Part shown: one piece after another, positions 23,801 to 32,739 of the stretch
Layout of the letters: each line of letters starts with the position of its first letter
Numbering within the stretch: the first letter of the stretch is position 1
Source: Stictocephala bisonia
Lineage: Eukaryota; Arthropoda; Insecta; Hemiptera; Membracidae
DNA length: 64,000 bases
NCBI GenBank assembly: GCA_035578905.1
Contig: JAQJVL010000048.1
Span: forward strand, 340,001 to 404,000
Reading direction: 5' to 3'
Position numbers and translations under genes: made by a program
The notes under the pieces: model-generated
The model's database searches: none
Seen by the model: only the letters and a program-made list of their open reading frames with translations
Told to the model about the DNA's origin: nothing

Positions 23801-24708
23801 ATTATTTCTTTGACTTCCGGTAACGAGTGAGCAGACGCGTCATTCGAAGAGGTTGACCGGGAAGCTTCCAGCTTTTTTCGTAAGTCGGAATCCATACGTC
23901 GGAGGATGAGGGCAGAGAGGAGCGGATTGTTTTCACCTACGTCACAATGTAAAGCTTTCAATGCCTGAGAGTGTTCTGTATATTGATTGACAAATAGTCT
24001 GAGACCCTTGATTGAGGACGAACTAATTTGAGGCAGGTCCAGTAACTGGTTCAAATGGAGAGTTTGTAACCTCCGGGAATTATGGTAGCGATCCCGTAAG
24101 AGGTCGTATGCTATTAAGTAATTAGCAGAGGTTAGATTGAGTCCTTTAATTAGGTTTAAGGGTTCGCCGCTCAAAACGCTCAATAAGTACTGAAACTTCA
24201 TTACTGCACTAAGACTGGCATTACGGTGAATGGTTGTATCAAATAAATTGATAAAGGAAGTCCAAGTCAGAAGATCGCCCGAGAATTTTTGTAATTCTAA
24301 TTTTGGCAGACGGACCTGAGAGACACTAGAGACCTGAGGAGTCGTACTGACGTCACTCAAAGCCGAGGGTGTTTTGGGTTCTTCGACTGGAAGTAGCGTT
24401 TCGATTATACCAAGAATATGAGCGTAGACCTCGTTAATAGAGTCCTGATCTTCCGCTAAGACTTCGTCTTCAATGGCCTCATCATCTGTTAGATTTAAGG
24501 CTCGTTGCAGGTTAGCCTCAAAATCAGCTTTCTTTTTCTTTACTTCATTAGAGACGGTTGATAAGCTCTTCAGTTGAGCAGGTGTAAGAAGCTCCTTTTG
24601 CGTAGCGAATTCTTCAACTTGAGTTTTTATTTTAGCGAAGCGCGTTTTAGTTAACGCTGTGAGACGAGTATAGAGAGCCGCCTTGAAATCAGAAACTTTA
24701 GGAGCCAT
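20878..24708 (-). CDS. BEL/Pao gag-pol polyprotein, internally deleted
   Basis: The open frame begins further up (24768), but the likely start is the methionine of MAPKVSDFKAAL at about 24708. Gag carries the DUF1759-type region (ELQKFSGDLLTWTSFINLF, with MKFQYLLSVLSGEPLNLIKG) and zinc-knuckle cysteines (CFICNQSGHK and CISCLGAHELKEC, about residue 390 of the long frame). The aspartic protease has ALLDSGSMTDLIS (about 529). The reverse transcriptase has TYGMNTSPYLA and catalytic YVDDIISG (about 943). After KWHSFITDAQ and STPRG the frame jumps directly to FNPPAAPHQGGLWENAVKS, the end of the integrase core. RNase H, the HHCC zinc domain and the first two integrase Asp residues are therefore absent (junction about 21455-21465). 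The integrase C-terminus is retained. The element could make Gag particles and perhaps cDNA but not integrate on its own. Confidence 0.9.
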   Translation of the reverse strand: MAPKVSDFKAALYTRLTALTKTRFAKIKTQVEEFATQKELLTPAQLKSLSTVSNEVKKKKADFEANLQRALNLTDDEAIEDEVLAEDQDSINEVYAHILGIIETLLPVEEPKTPSALSDVSTTPQVSSVSQVRLPKLELQKFSGDLLTWTSFINLFDTTIHRNASLSAVMKFQYLLSVLSGEPLNLIKGLNLTSANYLIAYDLLRDRYHNSRRLQTLHLNQLLDLPQISSSSIKGLRLFVNQYTEHSQALKALHCDVGENNPLLSALILRRMDSDLRKKLEASRSTSSNDASAHSLPEVKEIITFLNTECSQTEDANIHNVPQVKASTYVPPHARNKVTAPKRVNFRSSDVSMVTTHSNSALTKTMPPPCFICNQSGHKVYSSTVFRDKTPQERHQLVKRHKRCISCLGAHELKECQSKATCNKKHHSLLHFQAASGNAANQPVRSNTAHDVSSTRHRSSENHNDSQVTLVSQDSPPSMPDCYTVLLGTLLVQLKTPEGRSHVFRALLDSGSMTDLISERVAQLLGVRRTKSQTHISGLSQSTAKPKGQTHLTISTLSGLIIAPDQPMLILDKLTMDLPRVPLAPEVYNKTQRYILADPTFHLPGRIDVILGGSIFPKILTNEQFSLGQHMPHVIGTHFGFVVLGTAPSTPFASTLTSTSLNVSLHSASDADLHSSLQRFWLQEEIPVYSKKTKEEEQCDAHFATSHSRDETGRYTVRLPFKENHSALGSSQPIAERRFHSLERKLNAQPHFSQLYHDFISEYQSLDHMAKVQNPDLTKPHYFLPHHGVLKENSSTTKLRTVFDASCKTSTGVSLNDVLLTGRKLQTNICDILLHFRRHNIVFCCDIRQMYRQIRVHPDDRKFQLILWRDHPKDPLSTYQLNTVTYGMNTSPYLAIKTLHQLADDDGENFPSAACVLRTQTYVDDIISGADTEEAALELQEQLIRLLRQGGFELRKWVSNSTRLLQALPEGHRESPVFLQESLSPQFSILGLHWSPTTDCFTYTLNIPPDERPTKRSVLSLIAKIYDPCGFLSPCIMQAKCFMQLLWTTGLSWDEPLPSELAEKWHSFITDAQHIVHVSTPRGIDFKFNPPAAPHQGGLWENAVKSTKHHLRRVMGDNILTLPEFMTLVTQIEAMLNSRPLTPLSSDPADFSALTPGHFLIGAPLASVPEPDLDAPDNRLRHWQLVQALHQRIWKRWQLEYLHTLQQRYKWTQPRENIKVGDLVLVHQNSPPLSWPLARVTAVHPGTDGVVRVVDLRTPNGHLTRPVVKVFPLPTD

Positions 24709-24768
24709 TTTGAATTTTTCAGATACAGTAAGTAGTAAAACAAAATTAAATGTAGATATGAAATACAA

Positions 24769-25984
24769 GACACTATTGTGAGCAGAGCACTAAGTCGCTA
24801 AATACATTTTTCCATGTTTTATTTATATCTATTTTGACTTACTTACTACAGTATTAAAATATCGGCAGAGACATCACAAATTATTTTGCAATAAGAACAA
24901 TAAACAAACAAATAAATAAGAGATTCAAAGTGTGAGGTAAGCTTAATCTGCAATGTTATAACAATTGCAGTCTTGATTGGTTCCACTGAGAACTTTGCTT
25001 TGATAGCTAGATTTGTTAGTAGCAATGTGTATGAACACCAGAGAGCAAGGAAAAAGTATAAATTTTATTTTCAATGAGAGATCAGAGAACTACTTATTTT
25101 TAGTTAATTAGCTTCCAATAAGCTTATGGTAATAACACATTAGAGAGAGACATGATAAATAGCTAATTCTTGCTTATTTCAGAGAGAGTGTACAAAACTA
25201 TAAGTGTACATAACTAGTTTTGTATAGTTAGTTAATTAATTATTAGTTCAGCACAAATACAATAAATATGAATTAGGTAATTTAGGTAATTAGTTAAACA
25301 AAATTTGTTTACCCTAGCAGAGAAATGTGTGTTTAATAAAGCTTAACTGCTTTACCAAAAGAGACTTAAACTAGACTAATTGACTATACACAATAAAAGA
25401 CAATAGTTGACCTCACAAAAACAGAATGAAAAGCAATATATTGTACAATAAAAGCCGTATAAAACACCTTTTGTATTTAATTAGCCTTCAAATGCTAATT
25501 AGAAAAATAGAATAAAAGATAATGATTTAATTTAAGATTAAATATATATATATAAGCTTATTTACATAAATGAATTAACTAGCCATTGCTATAATCCTTA
25601 TAATGAGAAGCATTAACTAATGCCTGTGACTACCACATGATATGTGAGTAGCGTACTGTCAATAAAGTAAACAAACAGGAGTTGACAACTGTCAGCGCAT
25701 GCGCTATAGAGCGGATGTGCTGCAGACAGCCTGAGAGAGAGTGAGGGGTTGGAAAAATCAATACTGCGTACCTCGAATCGGCACGCTTCGGAGAAGTTCG
25801 TGATTCTCCGTAAGCAGTACGCCTGGTATTGGACTAGGGGCGTGGCCTTCACAAACTGCAAAGAAAGACAACAATTGCAAATGGCGAAAACTGAAGTGAA
25901 TCGTGCTTTCTATTATCCACAAATTAGAGTTTCTGTATTTCCAAAGAACTGTATCCTAGAAATCCGGTTCGAAATGACCAAAAC
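24769..25984 (-). other. BEL 5' leader, non-coding
   Basis: About 1.2 kb between the 5' LTR and the gag-pol start, AT-rich in the part near gag. Four bases after the LTR the sense strand reads TGGTCATTTCGAACCGG, which begins TGG as primer sites do. I could not match it confidently to a particular tRNA. No gene is seen. Confidence 0.5.
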
Positions 25985-26891
25985 TATGAGCGGTAAATGA
26001 GAGAGATGAGAAAATTAAATATTTATATCTAAATTGATTCGAAGGACCAGGGAATTTTTATATTAAAAAACGCCCAAAAAGTTAATGTCTATAGAGAGAG
26101 TTCGTGGATAATTTGTTGTTGCAAAATGGGACAAAATGTCGAGTAATATGTTGATAATTATAAAAATAAATAAAGTTACACAAATGAAATGATGAAAAAA
26201 CAGTACCTTGTCCAATATTCCAATTAGATGAGGGAAGGTCCGGATACAACCGTTGGTGAGGTGGTAGCGAGGTCCATCAATGTCCTGGAGGGAAACGCCA
26301 ACGAACGACAGTTCTCACTTCATTTTATCTTGAGTCTTCTTACACGAATCGCGGTAGAACGCTTCTCGCAAAGTTCATCTGCCACGGAAGCACGCACAAA
26401 GAAGATCTTGAAGCACAAACTATGGCGGGAGTTCACACAAGAAATTAATATACAAAATATCACACACAAAAATATTAAAAGACGTTTAAGAGTGGTTAAC
26501 AGAGATTTAGAGAAACAATATAGAAAGAGCACGAGGCATAGGGCCTCCAAAGTGTATATGAGAGAAGTGCGTTGTGAGAGGGACGTTACAAGACCGAGTT
26601 TCTAGACAGAGTGAGGTGGCGTAAGTAAACCCCGCGTGGTGTAAAACGTTTTTAGAACAGTGCATTCCAACCAATCAGATTTCAAGACGACTGACTACGT
26701 CATATCGCCTGATTTATGTCGCTTTTAGAAAGCGTTATCCCCCTCTCTCTCTCTCTGTTGAGATATTTCAAATTAAAAAATAATACAACTTAAAATGCGC
26801 TCTTGGCTTAAAAACTATTTCTTAATGCTAAAGTGTTAACACATTAAATGCTATTACAAAACCTTAAAATATAAGTTATAAGTACTGAACA
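25985..26891 (-). repeat. BEL 5' LTR
   Basis: Identical in length (907 bp) and almost in sequence to the LTR at 19866-20772. It drives the minus-strand gag-pol. Confidence 0.95.
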
Positions 26892-26896
26892 TTGTG

Positions 26897-27174
26897 GTTA
26901 ACAGAGTACTTGGCGTTAAAGAATTTTGAATTTTGAGGTGGCAAGGTTTAATCAGGATCGAATCGTACTGCTATTAACCACTGGCTGCTTTCCTTCCTCA
27001 ATATTCTTAAAATGATTACAAATCATTTAAGTTTGTCAAAATATATATGTTGAGTCATCTTAATATTATTATAAACAAGTTATAACAATTATCATTAATA
27101 ATGCACTTCTTTTGCATCATTATATTGTATTATTCATTTAGTGCTCATTTGTTCACTGTTAGCATAGATAGATA
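26897..27174. other. Gypsy 3' region fragment right of the BEL insertion
   Basis: Continuation of the Gypsy non-coding region across the TTGTG duplication. AT-rich, no open frame of note. Confidence 0.4.
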
Positions 27175-27176
27175 TA

Positions 27177-28143
27177 CAGTAGTCCCTCTATAATCCGGCC
27201 CTGCGCCAGTCCGGCCCCCCCAGTAATCCGGCCGGGTCTATCGGCCAGTTCTGGTTCCAGAAAACCAAAGGGGGAGATAGCTTTCATATCAGGAATGTTT
27301 CAGGAGTGAAAAGTGCTGATAAACAGAACAATGAAACGACAAATTCTGATCAAAAGATAAAAGAAATAACTCTTTCAGGCCGTAAGATAAATAACTTCGT
27401 CAGAAAATATCTGCCCACAGTCGGCCTTTTCCTTATCAGTACTATCAGCACTTGAAAGAACAGATAACATTAGAATTCCAAATGCAGTAAAGAGGAAGAT
27501 CGTTCTGAGCCCACATTTGTTTATCCTGACCCTTTCTTATCACTTCCTGCCCGATAAAAACACCTGGTGGCAACATTCCATTCTGTTTACAATTCATATC
27601 TCATGAAAATGATTATGCTTCTAGTTTTATAGTGTATAATAGTTGAAAGGTTTTTATAGTGAGGTAAATATATTATAGAGTTTCTTTGTTTAGAGATATT
27701 ATTAATAATGCAAAACTTTGCATTAAAAAATGATAGGAAATGTAATTGAAAAATACATTTTTATGATAATATTCTGTCAGCACAAGACAACTCTTAATAA
27801 TGTTACTTTTTTTATTTTTATCAATAGTTACATTTTATTTTAACTATTTTTTTCTTTTTTGCAAAGTTTTAAAGGATTAATATTTTCAATTGTTGTAAGC
27901 TTTTTAACTTGTTTTTGATTCATATACAACAGTGTTATGTAACACGTTTCAACTGGTGTACCATACTTTTCTTTCTTTGAAACTATTGTACATCTTTATT
28001 GTAAAAATTGACTTTTTTAGTTACAATGTACATTCTATTATGTAATTTAATCATGTTTTACAATTGAACTCCAGTAATCCGGCTTTTTCACTAATCCAAC
28101 ACATACCTGGTCTGAATTGTGTCGGATTAATGAGGGACTACTG
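27177..28143. mobile_element. Tigger/pogo-like non-autonomous element
   Basis: Flanked by TA (27175-27176, 28144-28145). Termini are CAGTAGTCCCTCTATAATCC on the left and the complement of CAGTAGTCCCTCATTAATCC on the right, with further CCGG-containing subterminal words on both sides. CAGT-type ends with a TA duplication are typical of pogo/Tigger members of Tc1-mariner. No transposase frame remains. It sits in the Gypsy 3' region. Confidence 0.8.
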
Positions 28144-28546
28144 TAGTTTATTATGACAAAACATTTTTTCGCCATTTTCATACATCTCATTCTAATATAT
28201 ATGTCACTTTTTATCATAGTTACATTTAAAGTATAGACATTGACAAGTTACAATAATACATTGTTACAAAAGGTTTCTTTCAATTATTTTGGTTTCATAT
28301 ACATATCATTTTTATATCATTGTTACATTTCATATGTGGACATAATCAAATTTTTAAAAACAAAAGTTTACACAAAAGAATTTTTATACATGTTGTGTTT
28401 TTACATTTCTCACATTGTCATTAACATCATATTATTTCAGCCATCTATTATTTATTATTTTGATGTTCCTAAGTATCTTTTATTTAAATGGTGATTTATT
28501 TTTTAAATTGTTTTAAAGTTGAATATTTATATTAGTAGTGATTTAA
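28144..28546. other. Gypsy sequence just 3' of pol
   Basis: About 400 T-rich bases after the pol stop codon. I see no env-like frame, signal peptide or splice structure that would mark a third gene. Confidence 0.45.
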
Positions 28547-31294
28547 TTATTCTTTTTGTATATATTTTTTAAGTTGTGTTACATTATATGTTCCTATTAT
28601 ATCTCCTGTTTCTATTTCATTGACTACATAAGCATTCTCCATTTTAATTGCTGTCACTTTATAGGGTCCCTTGTATAACAGAAAAAATTTTTTAATCTTT
28701 TTCTCTAGTAGGTCTGAGTGACAATGTGTTTTTACTAAGACAAGATCATTTAGTTTATATGTTATTGGTTTTATTTTATTATCATGTCTTTGTTTTCTTT
28801 TGAGTGCTTTATTTTTTATTTTATTTCTTACTAGAACTGTTTTATGTGCATGATCAAATCTGTTGTTTCCTGGAAACTGGATTATTTTATTTATTATATT
28901 ATCATACTTTTTTCCAAACATTATTTCAAAAGGAATTTCCTCTGTTATATCATGAACAGAATGATTTAAACAGTGCTCAATAAAGTCAATCAGATTTGCC
29001 CAAGCTGTGTGTTTTTCATTACAATAAATACGCAATATTTTTCCTATCTCCCTATTTACACGTTCAGTTGGATTAGACTGTGGATGATATACAGAGCTGT
29101 GAATAGTTTTAATGTTTTTGTTGTGTAAAGTGTTGTACCAGAGTGTACTTGTAAATTGTGTACCGTGGTCACTGAGGATTGATTCTACATCGCCTACTAA
29201 TGGTATATATTCATTAATGATTTTATTTAATAGTGTCCTTGTATTGGCCTTCTTTATTGGATACAGTTTAACAAACTTTGAAAATACATCTACTATTACA
29301 AAAATATATTTTACCCCCCCTCTACTAGTGGGTAATTCTCCTACTAAATCTACTGAAATTAGTTCTTTGACTCTATTTGGTATTATTGGTTTTAAGCTAC
29401 CTATTTGTTTTTTATTAGATGGCTTTGCCTTCTGACATATGTCACAGCTTTGTAATTGCTTTTTTATTGTTTTCTCCATTTTTGGAAAAATGCAATATTC
29501 CTTTAGTATAGTAAAAATTTTATGGCCTCCTAAATGTCCATATTTAAGATGAGTTTTTTCTATTAAATCTTTTAACAGCTTGTTTGGGATACATACTCTA
29601 TATTCACCCCCCGCTAATGAGCATTTCTGAAAAAGTATGTTATTGTGGGTTAAGTAATTATTTTTTATTTTTATTTCCTGGTTGTCTTCAAGTTTGTCAA
29701 GTATTTTACCATAAAATGTATCTTCTTGTTGGTGTTTATCTAGATCTTTAAATATATTTTTAAATATTCTGTCTGGCACATCTACATTTAATTTATTTGT
29801 TAAAACCTTTATATTATATTTTTCTTTATTTTCTTGATATTCATTATTGTCTGTTCTGGAAAGTATGTCTGCTGGTATATTGTCTTTTCCTTTAACGTAC
29901 TGTATTGTTAAATTATATTCTTGTAATACAAGACTCCATCTTAACAAACGACCATGAGTTAACTTACAACTTTTCAGAAATGATAAAGCTTTATGATCTG
30001 ATCTAATTATTATTTCAAAATGGCCTATCAAGTAACTCCTAAATTTTTTGCATGCAAATACTATTGCTAATAATTCCTTTTCTGTTACACTGTAAGATTT
30101 TTCTATCTCAAGCAAAGACCTACTTCCAAAATAAATTACCTCCTCTTCATTGTTGTCATTTACCTGGTAAAGAATGGCTGATACACAAATGTCAGATGCA
30201 TCTGTGTTTATGTAAAAAGGTTTATTCCAGTTTGGATGATGTAAAAGTACCGATTTTAGGAATGCATTTTTTATTTCATTGAAAGTCTCATTTTCTTTAA
30301 AACCCCACTTCCATGCTTTTTTAGAACTAAGGATATGACTAAATTTACTAGTTAGGTTTGCATAACCCTTTTGAAATTGTCTATAGTAGTTACATAACCC
30401 CAAAAAACTTTGCAATTCTTTCAATCCCCTTGGAGTTCTAAAGTTTCTTATTTTTTCCATTTTTTCTTCATCCATTTTTATTCCCTCTTCACTTAAAATA
30501 AATCCTAAAAACTTAACTTCCTTTTTTAAGAATTCTGATTTTTTAAGTTTAATTGTGACACCTCCTTCTCTTAACTTTGTTAGTACTCTATCTATGTGTT
30601 CTATATGTTGTTCAAAAGAGTCATTACTTGTTATTAATAAGTCATCTACATATTGGGTCAAAAATTCAGAAAATTCATTAACTAAAACTTTTTGTAATGC
30701 CTTAGTAAAGAGTGCAGTACTTACTTTAAGTCCAAATGGAACTCTTTTAAACTGATAATTCTTTCCTCCAAAAGTGAAAGCAACATATTTTCTTGATTCT
30801 TGGTCAAGCTTCACTTGCCAGAATCCTTGTGATAAATCTAAGACTGTAAAGTATTTTGCTCCTATGAATTTTTGAAATATTTCCTCTGTTAATTCAGTGC
30901 TTTGTCTATCTGCTATTAAGTATTGATTTAGTTTTCGGCTATCTAAGCAAGCTCTTATTGTTAGGTCCTTTTTGATGACACATACCAAAGGATTTGAATA
31001 TGGACTGCTTGATGGCTCTATTACATCTAATTTTAACATTCTTTCTAATTCTACTTCAACCGCTTTTCTTTTATTAAAGGGTACCGGATATGGTTTCCCT
31101 ATAAATGGTACTTCACATTTTACATTTAGTTTTGCCACATGGTTTTTTATGCAACCAGGATTATCTGAAAATACCTGTTTATTTTTTATTAAAACCTTTC
31201 TTAACATTTCAACCTGTTCTTTATTTTGAAATTTAGTTTCACTACTTATTTCTTGTATTTTTGTATTTATTTGTTTTTCAAAAGTAGTTTTCAT
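28547..31294 (-). CDS. Gypsy Pol: reverse transcriptase, RNase H, integrase
   Basis: An intact 915-codon frame that starts at ATG 31294, overlapping the end of the protease frame by 17 bases in a different phase. RT motifs are LDSRKLNQ, FTVLDLSQGFWQVKL, RVPFGLK and catalytic QYVDDLLI (about residue 215). RNase H has FYINTDASDICVSAILYQ (about 363), with later Asp in RSDHKALSFL. The integrase has an HHCC zinc domain (HLKYGHLGGHK..CDICQKAK, about 580-620). Its complete DDE core has DLVGELP (about 650), LSDHGTQFTS (about 706) and HPQSNPTERVNRE (about 743). The C-terminus resembles the GPF/Y module (YKGPYKVTAI). No chromodomain is seen. All catalytic residues survive, consistent with the young LTRs. 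Confidence 0.95.
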   Translation of the reverse strand: MKTTFEKQINTKIQEISSETKFQNKEQVEMLRKVLIKNKQVFSDNPGCIKNHVAKLNVKCEVPFIGKPYPVPFNKRKAVEVELERMLKLDVIEPSSSPYSNPLVCVIKKDLTIRACLDSRKLNQYLIADRQSTELTEEIFQKFIGAKYFTVLDLSQGFWQVKLDQESRKYVAFTFGGKNYQFKRVPFGLKVSTALFTKALQKVLVNEFSEFLTQYVDDLLITSNDSFEQHIEHIDRVLTKLREGGVTIKLKKSEFLKKEVKFLGFILSEEGIKMDEEKMEKIRNFRTPRGLKELQSFLGLCNYYRQFQKGYANLTSKFSHILSSKKAWKWGFKENETFNEIKNAFLKSVLLHHPNWNKPFYINTDASDICVSAILYQVNDNNEEEVIYFGSRSLLEIEKSYSVTEKELLAIVFACKKFRSYLIGHFEIIIRSDHKALSFLKSCKLTHGRLLRWSLVLQEYNLTIQYVKGKDNIPADILSRTDNNEYQENKEKYNIKVLTNKLNVDVPDRIFKNIFKDLDKHQQEDTFYGKILDKLEDNQEIKIKNNYLTHNNILFQKCSLAGGEYRVCIPNKLLKDLIEKTHLKYGHLGGHKIFTILKEYCIFPKMEKTIKKQLQSCDICQKAKPSNKKQIGSLKPIIPNRVKELISVDLVGELPTSRGGVKYIFVIVDVFSKFVKLYPIKKANTRTLLNKIINEYIPLVGDVESILSDHGTQFTSTLWYNTLHNKNIKTIHSSVYHPQSNPTERVNREIGKILRIYCNEKHTAWANLIDFIEHCLNHSVHDITEEIPFEIMFGKKYDNIINKIIQFPGNNRFDHAHKTVLVRNKIKNKALKRKQRHDNKIKPITYKLNDLVLVKTHCHSDLLEKKIKKFFLLYKGPYKVTAIKMENAYVVNEIETGDIIGTYNVTQLKKYIQKE

Positions 31295-32180
31295 TATTTA
31301 TTATATCTGACGTTATCATTTGTTTTACTTCATCTTGATTATTTATGTTTATTTTATTTATTATTATGTCCCTATTTGTTGTTATGTTATTGTGTAACTG
31401 TTCATCTAGTATTAAGTTATATATTTTATCAGGTTGGTCATTATTTATTATATTTATTAATTCATTGGTTATGTTATTTAATTCTTTTTCACTTTCATAA
31501 CATGTAATATGTCCTACTTGTATTATTCTTAGTCCGTTTACCATATTTAATTTGTTTCTTGGAACAAATGGTACTATTAATCTTTTGTCATCTATTTTAA
31601 GTTCTAAACACTTCTTCTCAAAATCTATTTTAGCTAACTTTTCAATAAAACAGTCACACCCTAAAATAATTCCTGCTTGAATCTCTTTCACTACTAGACA
31701 TGTTATTGGAATTATTTGACTATTTATTTCTAAGTCTATTTGTACCTGATAATTTATTTTCTTTGACCTAACTCCAGTGACTCCTATTATTTGTAAATTG
31801 CTAACTGGTAATTGAGGTATTTGATAGTCTACATTGTTTTTTATGTCTTCATAAATGTCCTGACTAATAATTGTACCCTCTGATCCTGAATCTACTATGC
31901 ATCTGTATTCTTTATGACCTATCTTTACATTTATTTCTGGGAGGAAATGAGTTAACCCTTTAATAGGCATTTCATGAAAATTATTTTCATTTGTTAGTTC
32001 ATTATTTAGATCCTCATGTAAAAATATTTCATTAGTATTTACTTTGATTTTATTTTCTTGAGCTGATTTTATCTGTTCCATAAAGTCATTTATTATTTTC
32101 TGAATAATATTAAATCCCTTTTTATTTAAATGAACAAGGTCAGGTTTTTTTACGGCCCCTTGAGAAAATCTCCTTTTCAA
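31278..32180 (-). CDS. Gypsy SGNH C-terminal block plus aspartic protease frame
   Basis: An open frame of about 300 codons in the phase +1 to the preceding SGNH frame. Its first codons carry block V of the SGNH hydrolase (PDLVHLNKKG, with the DxxH Asp/His). A low-complexity linker follows, then a retropepsin with YRCIVDSGSEGTIIS at about residue 92 and a later hydrophobic AGIILGCDCF that matches the flap/ILG region. The frame stops at TGA 31280-31278, directly after a TTT codon. No good ATG lies at its 5' end, so it is probably reached by translation from the gag/SGNH frame. Either the A7 run at 32145-32151 gained a base in this copy, or ribosomes shift there. Confidence 0.8.
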   Translation of the reverse strand: MKRRFSQGAVKKPDLVHLNKKGFNIIQKIINDFMEQIKSAQENKIKVNTNEIFLHEDLNNELTNENNFHEMPIKGLTHFLPEINVKIGHKEYRCIVDSGSEGTIISQDIYEDIKNNVDYQIPQLPVSNLQIIGVTGVRSKKINYQVQIDLEINSQIIPITCLVVKEIQAGIILGCDCFIEKLAKIDFEKKCLELKIDDKRLIVPFVPRNKLNMVNGLRIIQVGHITCYESEKELNNITNELINIINNDQPDKIYNLILDEQLHNNITTNRDIIINKININNQDEVKQMITSDIINNENYF

Positions 32181-32736
32181 ATAAGTCCATGTTACATCTA
32201 TTTTTAAATTCTCTGTCCATGAATGTATTGGATATGTTTATTACCCTAATGTTTTTATCATTATTCAAAGAGGTTATAAAATCATTAAACACATTTAGTT
32301 TGTGAAAATGAAAAGCATCACTTTTAGCAAGTATTGGTATTGGTGGTAAAGTTAATAGAATTAATTCTTTTTTCCAACTAACTAACTCTTCTATCATGCT
32401 TTTATATTCATTGATAATATATTTGGTTGGAATTCCTTGTAAGAAGTCATTAGTCTCTATCATAATGATGAGTTTGTCATTTAGGTTATCCTTATTTAAT
32501 TTAAACTCATTTTTTAATTCAGGAATATTTTGGCCACTTACACACAGTCCTACTCTTCTTTTATTTGCTATAAACACTGGAGTTTTGTTTAATATGTTTT
32601 GAGCGAACCTACTTAGTTGACTATCACCTGCTAGCTCATAATTTAAATATATTGGTTTCTCCACTATTTGTTCTATGCTACACTGGTATTGTTTACTTTC
32701 CCTAGGCCTATGTGTGTTTGTGACTTGCTGTAGTTG
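32140..32736 (-). CDS. SGNH/GDSL-type hydrolase module of Gypsy, in frame after gag TGA
   Basis: The frame continues from the gag stop codon in the same phase with no ATG at its head. About 24 polar codons lead into the hydrolase. Block I is YELAGDSQLSRFA (GDS with the nucleophile Ser) and block II glycine lies in CVSGQNI. Block III is MIETNDFLQG (the Asn of the GxND type) and strand-rich ILLTLPPIPIL follows. The frame ends at TGA 32142-32140, just before block V, which is present in the overlapping next frame (DLVH). The Ser-Asp-His triad is therefore all encoded but split by one frame change. SGNH esterases are known from the first ORF of CR1/L2 retroposons. Its placement between gag and protease in an LTR element is unusual. 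Substrate unknown; deacylation of lipid or carbohydrate esters is only a family-level guess. Confidence 0.8.
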   Translation of the reverse strand, partial: QLQQVTNTHRPRESKQYQCSIEQIVEKPIYLNYELAGDSQLSRFAQNILNKTPVFIANKRRVGLCVSGQNIPELKNEFKLNKDNLNDKLIIMIETNDFLQGIPTKYIINEYKSMIEELVSWKKELILLTLPPIPILAKSDAFHFHKLNVFNDFITSLNNDKNIRVINISNTFMDREFKNRCNMDLFEKEIFSRGRKKT

Positions 32737-32739
32737 TCA
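32731..32739 (-). promoter_or_regulatory. Candidate stop-codon readthrough site at the end of gag
   Basis: The gag stop and next two codons read TGA CAA CTA. Stop followed by CARYYA is the tobamovirus-type readthrough context, and the downstream frame stays open in the same phase. This would yield a Gag-SGNH extension at low frequency. Function is inferred from sequence only. Confidence 0.55.

Larger units (their letters stand above)
19866..26891 (-). mobile_element. BEL/Pao LTR retrotransposon nested in Gypsy
   Basis: Two 907-bp LTRs (19866-20772 and 25985-26891) are nearly identical; the only clear difference I saw is TG versus TA at the outer/inner edge (19867 versus 25986). The 5-bp target duplication TTGTG is at 19861-19865 and 26892-26896. 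One long minus-strand frame encodes gag-pol. A purine-rich tract with AAGGGGG precedes the 3' LTR. Near-identical LTRs show a much younger insertion than its Gypsy host. Confidence 0.95.

Noticed and set aside
25960..25984. Specific tRNA assignment for the BEL primer site
   Set aside because: The sequence begins TGG, but the rest did not match a tRNA 3' end I can recall with confidence.
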